Source of the DNA: an uncultured Collinsella sp.
GTDB lineage: Bacteria > Actinomycetota > Coriobacteriia > Coriobacteriales > Coriobacteriaceae
Assembly: GCA_900541675.1 (NCBI GenBank)
Contig: UQKU01000007.1
Location: forward strand, 1-64,000
Length of the DNA: 64,000 nucleotides
Direction: 5' to 3'
Below are positions 32,226-40,378 of this stretch, one piece after another. The position numbers and the translations under genes were made by a program. Numbering within the stretch: position 1 is the first letter of the stretch; every line of letters begins with the position of its first letter. A model generated the notes under the pieces. That model did no database searches, was not told the DNA's origin, and worked only from the letters and a program-made list of their open reading frames with translations.

Positions 32226-33689
32226 ATGTCAGATACGAAGGCGAAGAAGACAAACAGACGTTTTAAGTTCAAATTACCGCATGTCTATACGATCATGTTC
32301 TTGCTGATCGTTGTCTTTGCGGTCCTGACCTGGATCGTTCCCTCTGGTCAGTATCAGCGCAAGACGATTTCGACAGCGGCGGGCGAGCGTGAAGTCGCCG
32401 TTGCTGGAACCTATGAACAGGTCGATAAGAATTACACCGATTCCGAGACCGGCGAGACCATCAATCTGGGCCAGGATATCTTCGCGGTCCTGCAAGCGCC
32501 TACTAAGGGCATCCAGGAGGCTGCCGACGTCGTTGCGTTCGTCTTATTGATTGGCGGATCGTTCGCAGTCATCACCAAGACCAACGCTTTGAATGCCGGC
32601 ATGAGCCGTGTGATTAAAAAGCTCAAGAACAAGGACATCCTCATCATTCCCATCACGATGACGTTGCTGTCCATTTGCGGCACTACGTTTGGTATGTCTG
32701 AGGAAGCCCTGCCGTTCTATGCCATCTTCATTCCCATCATGATGGGTATCGGGTATGACTCGATGACGGCGTTTATCATCTGCTTCCTTGGTCCTAACCT
32801 GGGATATTGTGCTTCGACCATCGACCCGTTTAATGTTTTGATCGCCCAAGGCATCATTGGTATCGAGGGCAATCCTCAGCTGTGGCTGCGCGCCGTTTCT
32901 TGGGTCATCTTCACTGCCGTCGGTATCGCATGGGCCATGCGCTATGCCATGCGTGTCAAGAAAAACCCCGAGTCGTCCATTACGTACGAGGACGACAAGC
33001 TCAAGCGTGTTGAGTTTTCCGTGACCGATGCCTCCATCGAGGAAGAGTTCACTACCCGTCAGAAGCTCGTGCTTATCGATTTTGCTTGCGGTATGGGCAT
33101 TATCGTCTGGGGTCTTGTTACCCAGGGCTGGTACATGAATGAGATTTCCGCCGTGTTCCTTGGCATGGGCTTGCTTGCCGGTATCCTGGGCGGTCTTGAC
33201 CAGCAGACGATCGCAGAGGAGTTCGTTAAGGGTCTTGCCGACTTTGCGTACGCTGCCATCGTTATCGGTATCGCTCGCGGTATTCTGGTCATCGCCGAGG
33301 GTGGCATGATCATCGACACCATCCTCCAGGCGCTCGCTACTGCGCTTGCCGGTGCACCCGCCGCCGTCTACACCACGTTTATGTATATCGTCCTTGGCCT
33401 GCTCTCTTTGCTGGTTCCCTCGAGTTCTGGCCTGGCGGCGCTCACCATGCCCGTTATGGGCCCCCTGACCGAGCTCATGGGCCTCAATCCCGAGGCGGCC
33501 GTCACCGCGCTCCAGTTTGCCAACCAAACCATCAACACCATCAGCCCCGTGGCGGGCATGACGGTCGCCGGCCTTGCCGTGGCTAGGATTTCGTTTGGCC
33601 AATGGTGGAAGACCATTTGGAAGTTCTTCATTTTCATGGTCGTCTTTGGTCTGATCGTAACGGCAATCTCTGGCATGCTTCCGGTGTAG
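32226..33689 (+). CDS. YfcC-family membrane permease (DcuC-like superfamily)
   Basis: The 487-residue protein has about 12 membrane helices, starting with PHVYTIMFLLIVVFAVLTWIVP, the opening typical of YfcC/arginine-ornithine-type carriers, and the paired re-entrant motifs (FGMSEEALPFYAIFIPIMMGIGYD; LVPSSSGLAALTMPVMGPL). Family members take up C4-dicarboxylates, amino acids or peptide-like substrates. It is the first gene after the GntR operator and is followed by Amadori-product enzymes, so it probably imports the glycated amino acid, replacing the FrlA permease of E. coli. GGAGG precedes ATG 32226. Confidence 0.85.
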   Translation: MSDTKAKKTNRRFKFKLPHVYTIMFLLIVVFAVLTWIVPSGQYQRKTISTAAGEREVAVAGTYEQVDKNYTDSETGETINLGQDIFAVLQAPTKGIQEAADVVAFVLLIGGSFAVITKTNALNAGMSRVIKKLKNKDILIIPITMTLLSICGTTFGMSEEALPFYAIFIPIMMGIGYDSMTAFIICFLGPNLGYCASTIDPFNVLIAQGIIGIEGNPQLWLRAVSWVIFTAVGIAWAMRYAMRVKKNPESSITYEDDKLKRVEFSVTDASIEEEFTTRQKLVLIDFACGMGIIVWGLVTQGWYMNEISAVFLGMGLLAGILGGLDQQTIAEEFVKGLADFAYAAIVIGIARGILVIAEGGMIIDTILQALATALAGAPAAVYTTFMYIVLGLLSLLVPSSSGLAALTMPVMGPLTELMGLNPEAAVTALQFANQTINTISPVAGMTVAGLAVARISFGQWWKTIWKFFIFMVVFGLIVTAISGMLPV

Positions 33690-33698
33690 GTGGTTGTG

Positions 33699-35282
33699 AT
33701 GTCTGATCGTTTGACTGTCCTGACGTCTAAGAGCGTCTTTACCGGTACGGGGGACCTGCCGTTTGAAGGTTTCGTAGCGGTCCGTGGCAATCGAATTGAG
33801 GCGGTTGGCACCAAGTGTGAGGTAGCTTCGTATTTGACCCAAGCGGACGAGGTAGTTGACCTGGGCGACCGCACCGTCATGCCCGGCCTGATCGATGTGC
33901 ATACCTTCTATACGGGCTGGGCACTGCGGACGTTGGGGTCTGATCTGTCCGGCGTCGCTGATGCCAAAGAGGCTGTGTCGCTCTTGCGTGCATGGAAAGA
34001 TGATCATCCGGATTGCGCGGCGGCTTTTGGCCACAACCTGCCCGAAACGTTGGCATCGGATGCCGAGAACGCAAATACAGCAGCTGTGTTTGACGAGTGT
34101 TTTGGTGATATCCCTGTCGTCTGCTTTACACCGGGCGCGGAGACCTGCGTTCTCAACGCTGCCGCCAGTGCGCGATACGGCTTTACATCCCAGGCGTGCT
34201 ATGCCGAGAAGATCTGGCGCATGATGAGCGATTTCCTCGCGCTGCCCGAGGTGCGTGCCGGGTATTCGGACTACATGAGCATGCTTAACGAGCGCGGCGT
34301 TACCGCCATCAAGGAGATGGCGTTTGATGACTACTACGGCTTTGCCGACGAAATGGCTCGCCGTGAGGAATCTGGTGAGCTGACGGTTCGCGTCTCTATG
34401 ATGTCGCAGCCGGTGGGCGCCGGTGCAAATCTGGCATATGCCCGCGAGGCGCGAGAGCGCTTCCGGGGACCGTTCGTTCGTTTTTCTGGCTTCAACCGTA
34501 TGACCGATCGCGGCGTATGGGCGGGGCTTGCCGAGATGATAGACCCCTATGAGGACTCGGCCGATGCGGGCGCTGCCGGCAAGACGGTCGTCGAGGAGCC
34601 AGAGTGGGATCTGATTGAGAACGAGCTGCGTGCAATTGATGCTGACGGCTTCCGATATTCCTTGCATTGCCAGGGCGATGGCGCCGTTCGTCGCACCGTG
34701 GCGCTCTATGCCTCGCTGCCTCGAGACGAGCATGGACGGATGCTTCGCCGCCATGCGATTACCGATCTCGAGAACTCTGACCCGACCGATCTTGTCGAGT
34801 TTGGCAAGTTAGGTGGAATTTGCGAGGTCTATCCGCAGATTCTGACGCTGGACCGGCGCGAGGATTGCCTGTCGATGATGCGTCGGCAAATTGGCGAGAC
34901 GCGACTTTTGCACAGCTGGAATCGCCGCGGCATGGAAGATTCCGGATGCACGGTGTGCTGTGGTACGGATTTGCCGCTGCTGGTTCCGAGCCTGGGCGAG
35001 TCAATCTACAGCGCGTGCGGCGGATTCTTCGCCGACGGACTGCCCGTGAATGAGGCCAACGTGCTGACGCTTGTCGAGCTCTTGCGCGCTTGGACTGCCG
35101 GGGGCGCGTACGATCTGATGCGCGAAGACGAGCTGGGTACGCTCGAGGTCGGCAAACTTGCCGATATCTGCGTGCTCGATCGGGATGTGTTCGACCTCGA
35201 TTATCGCGACGCACGCGATCTTTCGGTTGATATGACGATGTCGGACGGACAAATCGTGTTCGATCGAAATAAGGAGGCATAG
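33699..35282 (+). CDS. YtcJ-type amidohydrolase family protein with altered metal site
   Basis: The 527-residue protein follows the YtcJ/amidohydrolase-3 pattern: N-terminal composite beta domain, PGLIDVHTF at residues 64-72 entering the barrel, SLHCQGDGAVRRTV in the middle, CCGTDLPLLVPSLGES near the end and LEVGKLADICVLDRD closing the beta domain. The usual HxH after the first strand reads HTF, so the second metal-binding His is lost; the later His and Asp remain. It may hydrolyse an amide in the substrate of this operon, or be catalytically changed. ATG 33699 is chosen; GTG 33690 is possible. Confidence 0.78.
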   Translation: MSDRLTVLTSKSVFTGTGDLPFEGFVAVRGNRIEAVGTKCEVASYLTQADEVVDLGDRTVMPGLIDVHTFYTGWALRTLGSDLSGVADAKEAVSLLRAWKDDHPDCAAAFGHNLPETLASDAENANTAAVFDECFGDIPVVCFTPGAETCVLNAAASARYGFTSQACYAEKIWRMMSDFLALPEVRAGYSDYMSMLNERGVTAIKEMAFDDYYGFADEMARREESGELTVRVSMMSQPVGAGANLAYAREARERFRGPFVRFSGFNRMTDRGVWAGLAEMIDPYEDSADAGAAGKTVVEEPEWDLIENELRAIDADGFRYSLHCQGDGAVRRTVALYASLPRDEHGRMLRRHAITDLENSDPTDLVEFGKLGGICEVYPQILTLDRREDCLSMMRRQIGETRLLHSWNRRGMEDSGCTVCCGTDLPLLVPSLGESIYSACGGFFADGLPVNEANVLTLVELLRAWTAGGAYDLMREDELGTLEVGKLADICVLDRDVFDLDYRDARDLSVDMTMSDGQIVFDRNKEA

Positions 35283-35283
35283 G

Positions 35284-36135
35284 ATGTCTGAATCCAAACC
35301 GACGCTGCGCCGCGAACAGATTGCGGGCATGAATATCCACTACATCATGTGGTCGCTCGATTACTTCCTTGATGTGCAGCAGCGTTTGGGCTTTGAGTCC
35401 ATTGAGTTGTGGTGTGCAGAGCCGCATGTGACGCTCGACCATACGGGCTACTTTGAGGCTGAGGTCCTGGCGAAAAAGGCTGCAGACCGTGGGCTTAGGT
35501 ATCGTACTCTGTGCCCCGAGAATGTTGTCTATCCTTGGCAGTACTGCGCACGCAAACCGCTGCATGAACAGCGCAGCCTGGCGTACTTTAAACACGGCAT
35601 TGAGCTTGCCGAGGTACTTGGGTGCGACCGTATGTCCGTCAACTCGGGCTGGGGCGACTGGGACGAGGACCGCGAGGAAGCCTGGAAGCGCAGCCGCGAG
35701 CACTTGTCCATTCTGGCGGAGTATGCCGGCGAGCACGGTCTGGTGCTTACGATGGAAAGCCTGCGTCCCGAGGAGAGCAACCTTGTGACGACGGTTTCCG
35801 ATGCGAAGCGCATGATTGACGAGGTCGCGAGCCCGTACTTACAGCCCATGGTTGATACAACCGCGATGGGCGTTGCAGGCGAGACGCTCGAGGACTGGTT
35901 TGCCGCCTTTGGTGATGGGGCAATTCACGAGATGCACTTTATCGACGGTGACCCGTATGGCCATCTGGTGTGGGGCGATGGCAAGCACGATATGGACGCC
36001 TTCGTTGCCACACTCAACGTCCATGGTTTCGACGGCATGCTGGGCCAGGAAATTACGGACGGCCGTTACTACGATGACCCGGCGGCGGCTGATGCCAAGA
36101 ACATGGCCGCATTCGAGAAATATCTGATTGACTAA
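35284..36135 (+). CDS. frlC: FrlC-like sugar epimerase (AP endonuclease 2 fold)
   Basis: The 283-residue TIM-barrel protein resembles FrlC, the fructoselysine 3-epimerase. Shared features include the GFESIELWCAEPHV start, TLCPENVVYPWQY, LTMESLRPEESNLVTTVSDAKRM with a metal-binding Glu, LQPMVDTTAM with a metal Asp, and IHEMHFIDGDPYGHLVWGDGKHDM. It presumably converts psicoselysine-type Amadori isomers to the fructosamine form. The start lies one base after the previous stop, with GGAGG inside the amidohydrolase end, so the genes are translationally coupled. Confidence 0.85.
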   Translation: MSESKPTLRREQIAGMNIHYIMWSLDYFLDVQQRLGFESIELWCAEPHVTLDHTGYFEAEVLAKKAADRGLRYRTLCPENVVYPWQYCARKPLHEQRSLAYFKHGIELAEVLGCDRMSVNSGWGDWDEDREEAWKRSREHLSILAEYAGEHGLVLTMESLRPEESNLVTTVSDAKRMIDEVASPYLQPMVDTTAMGVAGETLEDWFAAFGDGAIHEMHFIDGDPYGHLVWGDGKHDMDAFVATLNVHGFDGMLGQEITDGRYYDDPAAADAKNMAAFEKYLID

Positions 36136-36197
36136 AACAACTATCGGCCACGCAACCAACGTCATTGATTGCGGCCCAAACAAGAAAGGAACTGGAT

Positions 36198-37166
36198 ATG
36201 AACGCACACGATCTGATCAAAGAGGCAATTGCCGAGAAGGGCAAGTTCGACAGCGTCTACTGGATTGCTTGTGGTGGCTCCATGATCGATTTGATCCCGG
36301 CTCACGAGCTTCTGCAGCGCGAGGCAACCACCTTCACTTCGTATATCTATACGGCTCGCGAGTTCGATATCATGCGTCCGCGTCGTCTGGGCGAGAAGTC
36401 CCTGGTCATTGCTTGCAGCCACAGTGGCAACACCCCCGAGGTCGTTGAGGGCTGCGAGATTGCCCTTGCCGCCGGCGCTACGGTGATCGCCCAGACCGAC
36501 ACCGCTGGATCTAAGATCGACTCCGGCAAGTGGACCACGTGGGTCTACCCATGGGGCGAGGGCGTGCCGCAGGCTGAGGTCCCCGCTGGCATTTCGCTGT
36601 CGCTTGCGGCCGAGCTGCTCGATCAGCAGGAGGGCTACGCCGATCTTGCCGATATGTATGCCGGTATCGCCGAGATGGATAAGATTCTTCCCCCGGCACG
36701 TGAGAAGGTAAATGCCGAGCTGGGCGATCGTTTTGCCAAGCTTTGCCAGGAGCACGAGTTCTTCTATATTCTGGGCAGCGGTCCCAACTTTAGCCAGACC
36801 TACGGTTTCGCTATCTGCTCTCTTATGGAGATGCAGTGGCAGCACTGCAGCTACATCCACTCTGCCGAGTACTTCCACGGCCCCTTCGAGGCTACTCAGG
36901 ATGGCGTTTTTTACTTCCTGCAGATGGGCTCCAGCGAGTGCCGTGCTATGGACGAGCGCGCCCTGGCGTTCCTTAAGACGCATACCGATACGCTGATGGT
37001 GCTCGATGCCAAGGATTACGGTATGGAAGCCGTGCCGGCGAGCGTCCGTGCCTATCTGGACCCGGTGCTGTTCTACGCCATGAACTGCGAGCTGCGTGCC
37101 GCACGCGGCAAGGTGTTTGATCACGATCCCGATTTCCGTCGCTATATGGGTGTTGTCGAGTACTAG
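36198..37166 (+). CDS. frlB: FrlB-like fructosamine-6-phosphate deglycase (SIS domain)
   Basis: The 322-residue protein has two SIS domains: YWIACGGSMIDLIPAHELLQ and VIACSHSGNTPEVVEGCE in the first, FYILGSGPNFSQTYGFA and SAEYFHGPFEATQDG in the second. The C-terminus FDHDPDFRRYMGVVEY closely parallels the ending of E. coli FrlB. FrlB splits fructoselysine-6-phosphate into lysine and glucose-6-phosphate. GAAAGGA precedes ATG 36198. The preceding epimerase and following kinase support the assignment; whether the amino acid is lysine or another is not decided by sequence. Confidence 0.9.
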   Translation: MNAHDLIKEAIAEKGKFDSVYWIACGGSMIDLIPAHELLQREATTFTSYIYTAREFDIMRPRRLGEKSLVIACSHSGNTPEVVEGCEIALAAGATVIAQTDTAGSKIDSGKWTTWVYPWGEGVPQAEVPAGISLSLAAELLDQQEGYADLADMYAGIAEMDKILPPAREKVNAELGDRFAKLCQEHEFFYILGSGPNFSQTYGFAICSLMEMQWQHCSYIHSAEYFHGPFEATQDGVFYFLQMGSSECRAMDERALAFLKTHTDTLMVLDAKDYGMEAVPASVRAYLDPVLFYAMNCELRAARGKVFDHDPDFRRYMGVVEY

Positions 37167-37180
37167 AAGGGGCAAAGGCC

Positions 37181-38044
37181 ATGGCATTTAACGTTAACGC
37201 GCTCGGATTTGGCGACAACGTCGTCGATCGCTACGAGCATATCCACACCATGTATCCCGGCGGCAATGCGGTGAACTTCGCCGTTTATGCCAAGAAATGC
37301 GGTGCCGCACGCTCCGCATACATGGGCATTTTTGGCAATGATGCCGCTGCCGAGCATGTCATTGCAAGCCTCGAGGATGAGGGTATCGAGCTTGACAAGT
37401 GCGAGCAGATGATTGGCGAGAACGGAGCGGCTCGCGTGACCGTCGTTGACGGTGACCGTGTCTTCCTTGGCTCCAACGAGGGCGGTATCCGTGGCGATGC
37501 GCGCTATGTCCTCGATCGCTTTGACCTTGCGTACATGAAGCAGTTCGATGTGGTTCATTCGGGCAACTATTGCTTTACCGAGCGCGAGCTGCCCAAGTTG
37601 AAGGCTGCGGGCGTCACGGTCTCTTTTGACTTTTCGGACGACTCTACCGACGAGTACTACGAGCAGATTGCGCCCTACGTCGATTTCGCTTTCTTTAGTG
37701 CGGCGGATGCTGCGAGTGAGGATGAGATTCGCGAGCGTCTGGCATGGGTGAAGGGCCTGGGTCCGCGTTTTGTGTCGGCTACGGCGGGCGCCGAGGGCTG
37801 CATTGCTTACGACGGCGATCGTTATTACCGCCAGCTGGCTAAACCGGTAACGGACATGAAGGACACCATGGGGGCGGGCGACTCGTTCCTTACCTCGTTT
37901 TTGATGTGCTATCTCGATTCCGCCAAGCGTGGTGAAGATGGCGCCGAGGCCATCGAGCGCGCGCTCGACTTTGCTGCCGGGTTTGCCTCGACCGTGTGCG
38001 GCATGGAAGGTTCTTGGGGCCACGGAGCACCAATCGTCGAATAG
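37181..38044 (+). CDS. frlD: FrlD-like PfkB-family fructosamine kinase
   Basis: The 287-residue ribokinase-family protein begins VNALGFGDNVVDRYEHIHTMYPGGNAVN (substrate region as in FrlD), with DRVFLGSNEGG, VSFDFSDD and the ATP/anion-hole motif DTMGAGDSF whose Asp is the catalytic base. FrlD phosphorylates fructoselysine at C6 so that FrlB can cleave it. It ends the operon and is followed by a 13-bp hairpin. GGGG precedes ATG 37181. Confidence 0.9.
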   Translation: MAFNVNALGFGDNVVDRYEHIHTMYPGGNAVNFAVYAKKCGAARSAYMGIFGNDAAAEHVIASLEDEGIELDKCEQMIGENGAARVTVVDGDRVFLGSNEGGIRGDARYVLDRFDLAYMKQFDVVHSGNYCFTERELPKLKAAGVTVSFDFSDDSTDEYYEQIAPYVDFAFFSAADAASEDEIRERLAWVKGLGPRFVSATAGAEGCIAYDGDRYYRQLAKPVTDMKDTMGAGDSFLTSFLMCYLDSAKRGEDGAEAIERALDFAAGFASTVCGMEGSWGHGAPIVE

Positions 38045-38050
38045 CCGAGC

Positions 38051-38084
38051 GGTCCCGGGGAGGTGCAGGCGCCTCCTCGGGACC
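38051..38084 (+). terminator. Hairpin after frlD
   Basis: GGTCCCGGGGAGG (38051-38063) pairs with CCTCCTCGGGACC (38072-38084), one G-U. A T-run is missing, so it may act as an mRNA 3-prime stabiliser or weak terminator. Confidence 0.6.
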
Positions 38085-38085
38085 C

Positions 38086-38318
38086 GGTGTGCAAAAAATG
38101 CCAAATATGAGTACTGTGACTAATTTAGTCGCAGCAAAATCAACCCCTTCAGACGTGATTTGAGCGTCTGGAGGGGTTTAAGATTTGCGAAAACGCAGGA
38201 TGAATGACTGTAAAAGCTTTAATTAGCGGACAATCGAGGATTATTCTGGCGGTTGGAAAGTTAAAAGAAATGTATCCATTCCGGTAGCAGTACTCATATT
38301 TGGCATTTTTTGCACACC
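38086..38318. repeat. 233-bp element with 31-bp perfect terminal inverted repeats
   Basis: Positions 38086-38116 (starting GGTGTGCAAAAAATGCC) are repeated exactly in inverse at 38288-38318. The inside holds a strong internal hairpin (38142-38155 with 38165-38178, followed by T residues) and AT-rich DNA but no reading frame of note. The layout is that of a non-autonomous MITE. No target-site duplication is obvious. It lies between frlD and the convergent tatD stop, six bases away. Confidence 0.7.
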
Positions 38319-38323
38319 AGGGG

Positions 38324-39106
38324 TTAGCGAAGGTCAAAAACAGAGCGCGCATTTGTTAAAACTATCGACTCGATGCGCTTTGCGTCGCAGTTTTTGAGCG
38401 AGGTGATGCGTTCTGAGGTCCTTGTGAGCGACCTGATGAGCGACTGCGTGCTTGTTTCTGTGTTTGGCTCGGCCGGCGCATCGGTCTCGAGCAGTAGGCG
38501 GTCGAGTGGAATCTGTCGTGCGTATTCGCGACCGCGCTTGGTCGCGAGCATGCGTTCGTTGACGGAAAAATAGCAGCCCGCATTACGCGCGCGGGTGAGT
38601 TCGCCCGAAGTGCCGCTAAACCAGTGGAAGATGATAGCGGGGGAGTCGGGGTTTGGGATGAGTAGTCCATGCGATTCGAGGACGTCCAGTACGGCTCCTG
38701 CCGAACGAACGGCGTGAATTGATATCACGCGCCCGGTAAGAGGATGCTGCACGAGCGCATCGCAGAGCCGGTTAAGTGCCTGTATTTGTAGCGGCTCACT
38801 TCCAGCAAAGCGCGCGGAAAAGTCGAGTCCGACTTCGCCGATGTAGCGTTCTTGGGCAGCAACTTCGCAAAGCAGATTGACTTCGGCAAAACCGCAGTGG
38901 CCATCGGCGAGCCACCAGGGGTGAAGCCCAACGCCGGCGATGATGCCCGGGTGGCGACGAGCGCGCTCGTTTGCGGCCGAAAAGTCGCGTGGATCGACGC
39001 CGCAATCAAATAGACCCAAGCCCAGCGCCGTTGCCTCATCGGCAACGGCGTCCGGGTGGGCCATTAAATCAAGATGGCAGTGTGCATCAAATAACCGGGG
39101 CTCCAT
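38324..39106 (-). CDS. tatD: TatD-family metal-dependent hydrolase
   Basis: The 260-residue TIM-barrel protein has FDAHCHLD (metal His pair), GVGLHPWW, YIGEVGLDFS (metal Glu), VISIHAVRSA, FHWFSG and LLLETDAPAEP (metal Asp). TatD proteins are 3-prime to 5-prime exonucleases acting in DNA repair or quality control. The length matches the family. It is downstream of the TcdA-like gene by 14 bases, likely one operon. The usual LPL before metal ligands is slightly changed but all ligands are kept. Confidence 0.9.
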   Translation of the reverse strand: MEPRLFDAHCHLDLMAHPDAVADEATALGLGLFDCGVDPRDFSAANERARRHPGIIAGVGLHPWWLADGHCGFAEVNLLCEVAAQERYIGEVGLDFSARFAGSEPLQIQALNRLCDALVQHPLTGRVISIHAVRSAGAVLDVLESHGLLIPNPDSPAIIFHWFSGTSGELTRARNAGCYFSVNERMLATKRGREYARQIPLDRLLLETDAPAEPNTETSTQSLIRSLTRTSERITSLKNCDAKRIESIVLTNARSVFDLR

Positions 39107-39120
39107 CTCGGTGCGCTCCG

Positions 39121-39918
39121 CTAGTCTAGGCGCTGGCCATCGGCGCGCACGCGCTCGATGCCGCGGCCACTGATCTGGCGGATAACCTCGCCGGCGATCA
39201 TCTGGCCCATGATGGGCGGCATAAAGCTGGCGGTTCCCAGCTCGGTGCGCTCGTGGATGTTGGAAGGGTCGCGGGGCTGTGTCTTAACCGATTCCTCGCA
39301 GCTAAACAGAACGTGAAGGCTCTTGATGCCACGCTTTTTGCACTCTTTGCGCATGATGCGGCTCATAGGGTCGCGCACGGTGTCAAAAATGTCGGCAAAG
39401 CGGAGGCACTCGGGATGGAGCTTGTTGGCCCCGCCCATAGAGCTAACCAAACGAATGTCGTGGTCCTGAGCATATTTGGCAATGGTGAGCTTGGCCGAGA
39501 TGGTGTCGATGGCGTCGACGACGTAGTCGAGCTTGCCACCCGTCTGCTCCAAAACGCTCGCGAAGAACTCGTCGATGTTATTGCTCAACAGGTATTCGGT
39601 GCGCTTGATAACGGTGGCGGCGGGATTGATATCGCGAATCATGGCTTCCATAACATCGACCTTGCGCTTGCCGATGGTGCTGTGAAAGGCGATAGCCTGG
39701 CGATTGATATTGCTGGGCGCGATGATGTCCTTGTCCAGAATTACAAAATGACCGATGCCGCCACGGGCGAGTGCCTCGCAGCAGTTGGAGCCCACGCCTC
39801 CGCAGCCGAGCACCAGCACCGTAGCATCAGCGAGCTTATCGAGTGCCTCGCGGCCCATGATGATCTCGAGCTTGGTGTCGCGTGTCTCGTTGGGAGTTGC
39901 GGCTGTGGTTTCGGTCAT
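39121..39918 (-). CDS. tcdA: tRNA threonylcarbamoyladenosine dehydratase-like ThiF/E1 protein
   Basis: The 265-residue protein carries the ThiF/HesA/MoeB adenylation fold: VLVLGCGGVGSNCCEALARGGIGHFVILDKD (nucleotide loop), NINRQ (catalytic Arg region) and DAIDTISAKL. Length and the lack of the CxxC zinc pairs fit TcdA (YgdL), which cyclises t6A to ct6A on ANN-decoding tRNAs. ATG 39918 is chosen over 39924 since GGAGG would otherwise abut the start. A related ThiF-family role cannot be excluded. Confidence 0.82.
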   Translation of the reverse strand: MTETTAATPNETRDTKLEIIMGREALDKLADATVLVLGCGGVGSNCCEALARGGIGHFVILDKDIIAPSNINRQAIAFHSTIGKRKVDVMEAMIRDINPAATVIKRTEYLLSNNIDEFFASVLEQTGGKLDYVVDAIDTISAKLTIAKYAQDHDIRLVSSMGGANKLHPECLRFADIFDTVRDPMSRIMRKECKKRGIKSLHVLFSCEESVKTQPRDPSNIHERTELGTASFMPPIMGQMIAGEVIRQISGRGIERVRADGQRLD

Positions 39919-40005
39919 AGACATCCTCCGATGGGGAAGCGAATCGTGTTTTAGCTATCGTCATTATAGGTATTATCGCGATTCCATTTGAGCCCTAGGG
40001 GCTTG

Positions 40006-40034
40006 TTGAAATGAGGCAGTGATTCGCATAAGAT
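40006..40034 (+). promoter_or_regulatory. Promoter of putative antisense RNA to the toxin transcript
   Basis: TTGAAA, 17 bases, TAAGAT points rightward into the 3-prime region of the leftward toxin transcript. No coding sequence follows in this direction. Confidence 0.6.
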
Positions 40035-40039
40035 GAAGC

Positions 40040-40125
40040 AGATGGCACCCGTTGCCGCGGGTTGGCCAACTCCCAAACACGTTTGTAGCGTGAGAAGTGG
40101 CCGTCTTCGCATTACGCGGGGGCGG
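40040..40125. ncRNA. Overlap zone: toxin mRNA 3-prime structure and putative antitoxin RNA
   Basis: Between the toxin stop and the rightward promoter the DNA is highly self-complementary. On the toxin strand GGCCACTTCT-CACG can pair with CGTG..GGGAG-TTGGCC, and CCCG with CGGG around a CGGCAA loop further on. Transcripts from the two strands would overlap here completely, the design of type I systems of the TxpA/RatA kind. RNA boundaries are not known. Confidence 0.5.
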
Positions 40126-40212
40126 CTATTTCATTCGACCTCCAATGTGGATGCCGAGCTCCACAGCCGCGATTACAAGCAATAACAACGTCAGGACATC
40201 GTCAATACTCAT
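40126..40212 (-). CDS. 28-residue membrane peptide, probable type I toxin
   Basis: ATG 40212 follows AAGGAG by seven bases. The peptide opens MSIDDVLTLLLLVIAAVELG, giving one membrane helix, and ends in a short basic tail (GGRMK). Size, one-helix form and charged ends match holin-like type I toxins (BsrE/TxpA-like). The promoter (40264-40292, minus) is covered by a LexA-type box, and a convergent promoter makes antisense RNA over its 3-prime region. The coding assignment is firm on the ribosome binding site; toxicity is inferred. The frame is too short for usual gene finders. Confidence 0.7.
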   Translation of the reverse strand: MSIDDVLTLLLLVIAAVELGIHIGGRMK

Positions 40213-40263
40213 AGTCCATCTCCTTCTCGGGTAGAGGGAGCTGGCCCATCTGCTTCAACTTCC

Positions 40264-40292
40264 ATTGTAGCTAAATACGAACGAATGTTCTA
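40264..40292 (-). promoter_or_regulatory. Toxin promoter overlapped by a LexA/SOS box
   Basis: On the minus strand TAGAAC (40292-40287), 17 bases, TACAAT (40269-40264). CGAACGAATGTTCT at 40278-40291 contains GAAC-N4-GTTC, the Gram-positive SOS box, and overlaps the -35. The same type of box precedes the polymerase operon at 23.4 kb. Confidence 0.65.
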
Positions 40293-40314
40293 TAGATGTT
40301 CCTGTATTAGATAG

Positions 40315-40344
40315 TTAGACAAACATCTAAATATCGAGTATAGT
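40315..40344 (+). promoter_or_regulatory. sdpRI promoter with ArsR-type dyad
   Basis: TAGACA (40316-40321), 17 bases, TATAGT (40339-40344). TTAGA (40315-40319) and TCTAA (40326-40330) form a perfect dyad over the -35, a likely autorepressor site for SdpR. Confidence 0.65.
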
Positions 40345-40378
40345 GTGCGCGTCATGAGAGATGATGAAAGGGGGTCTT

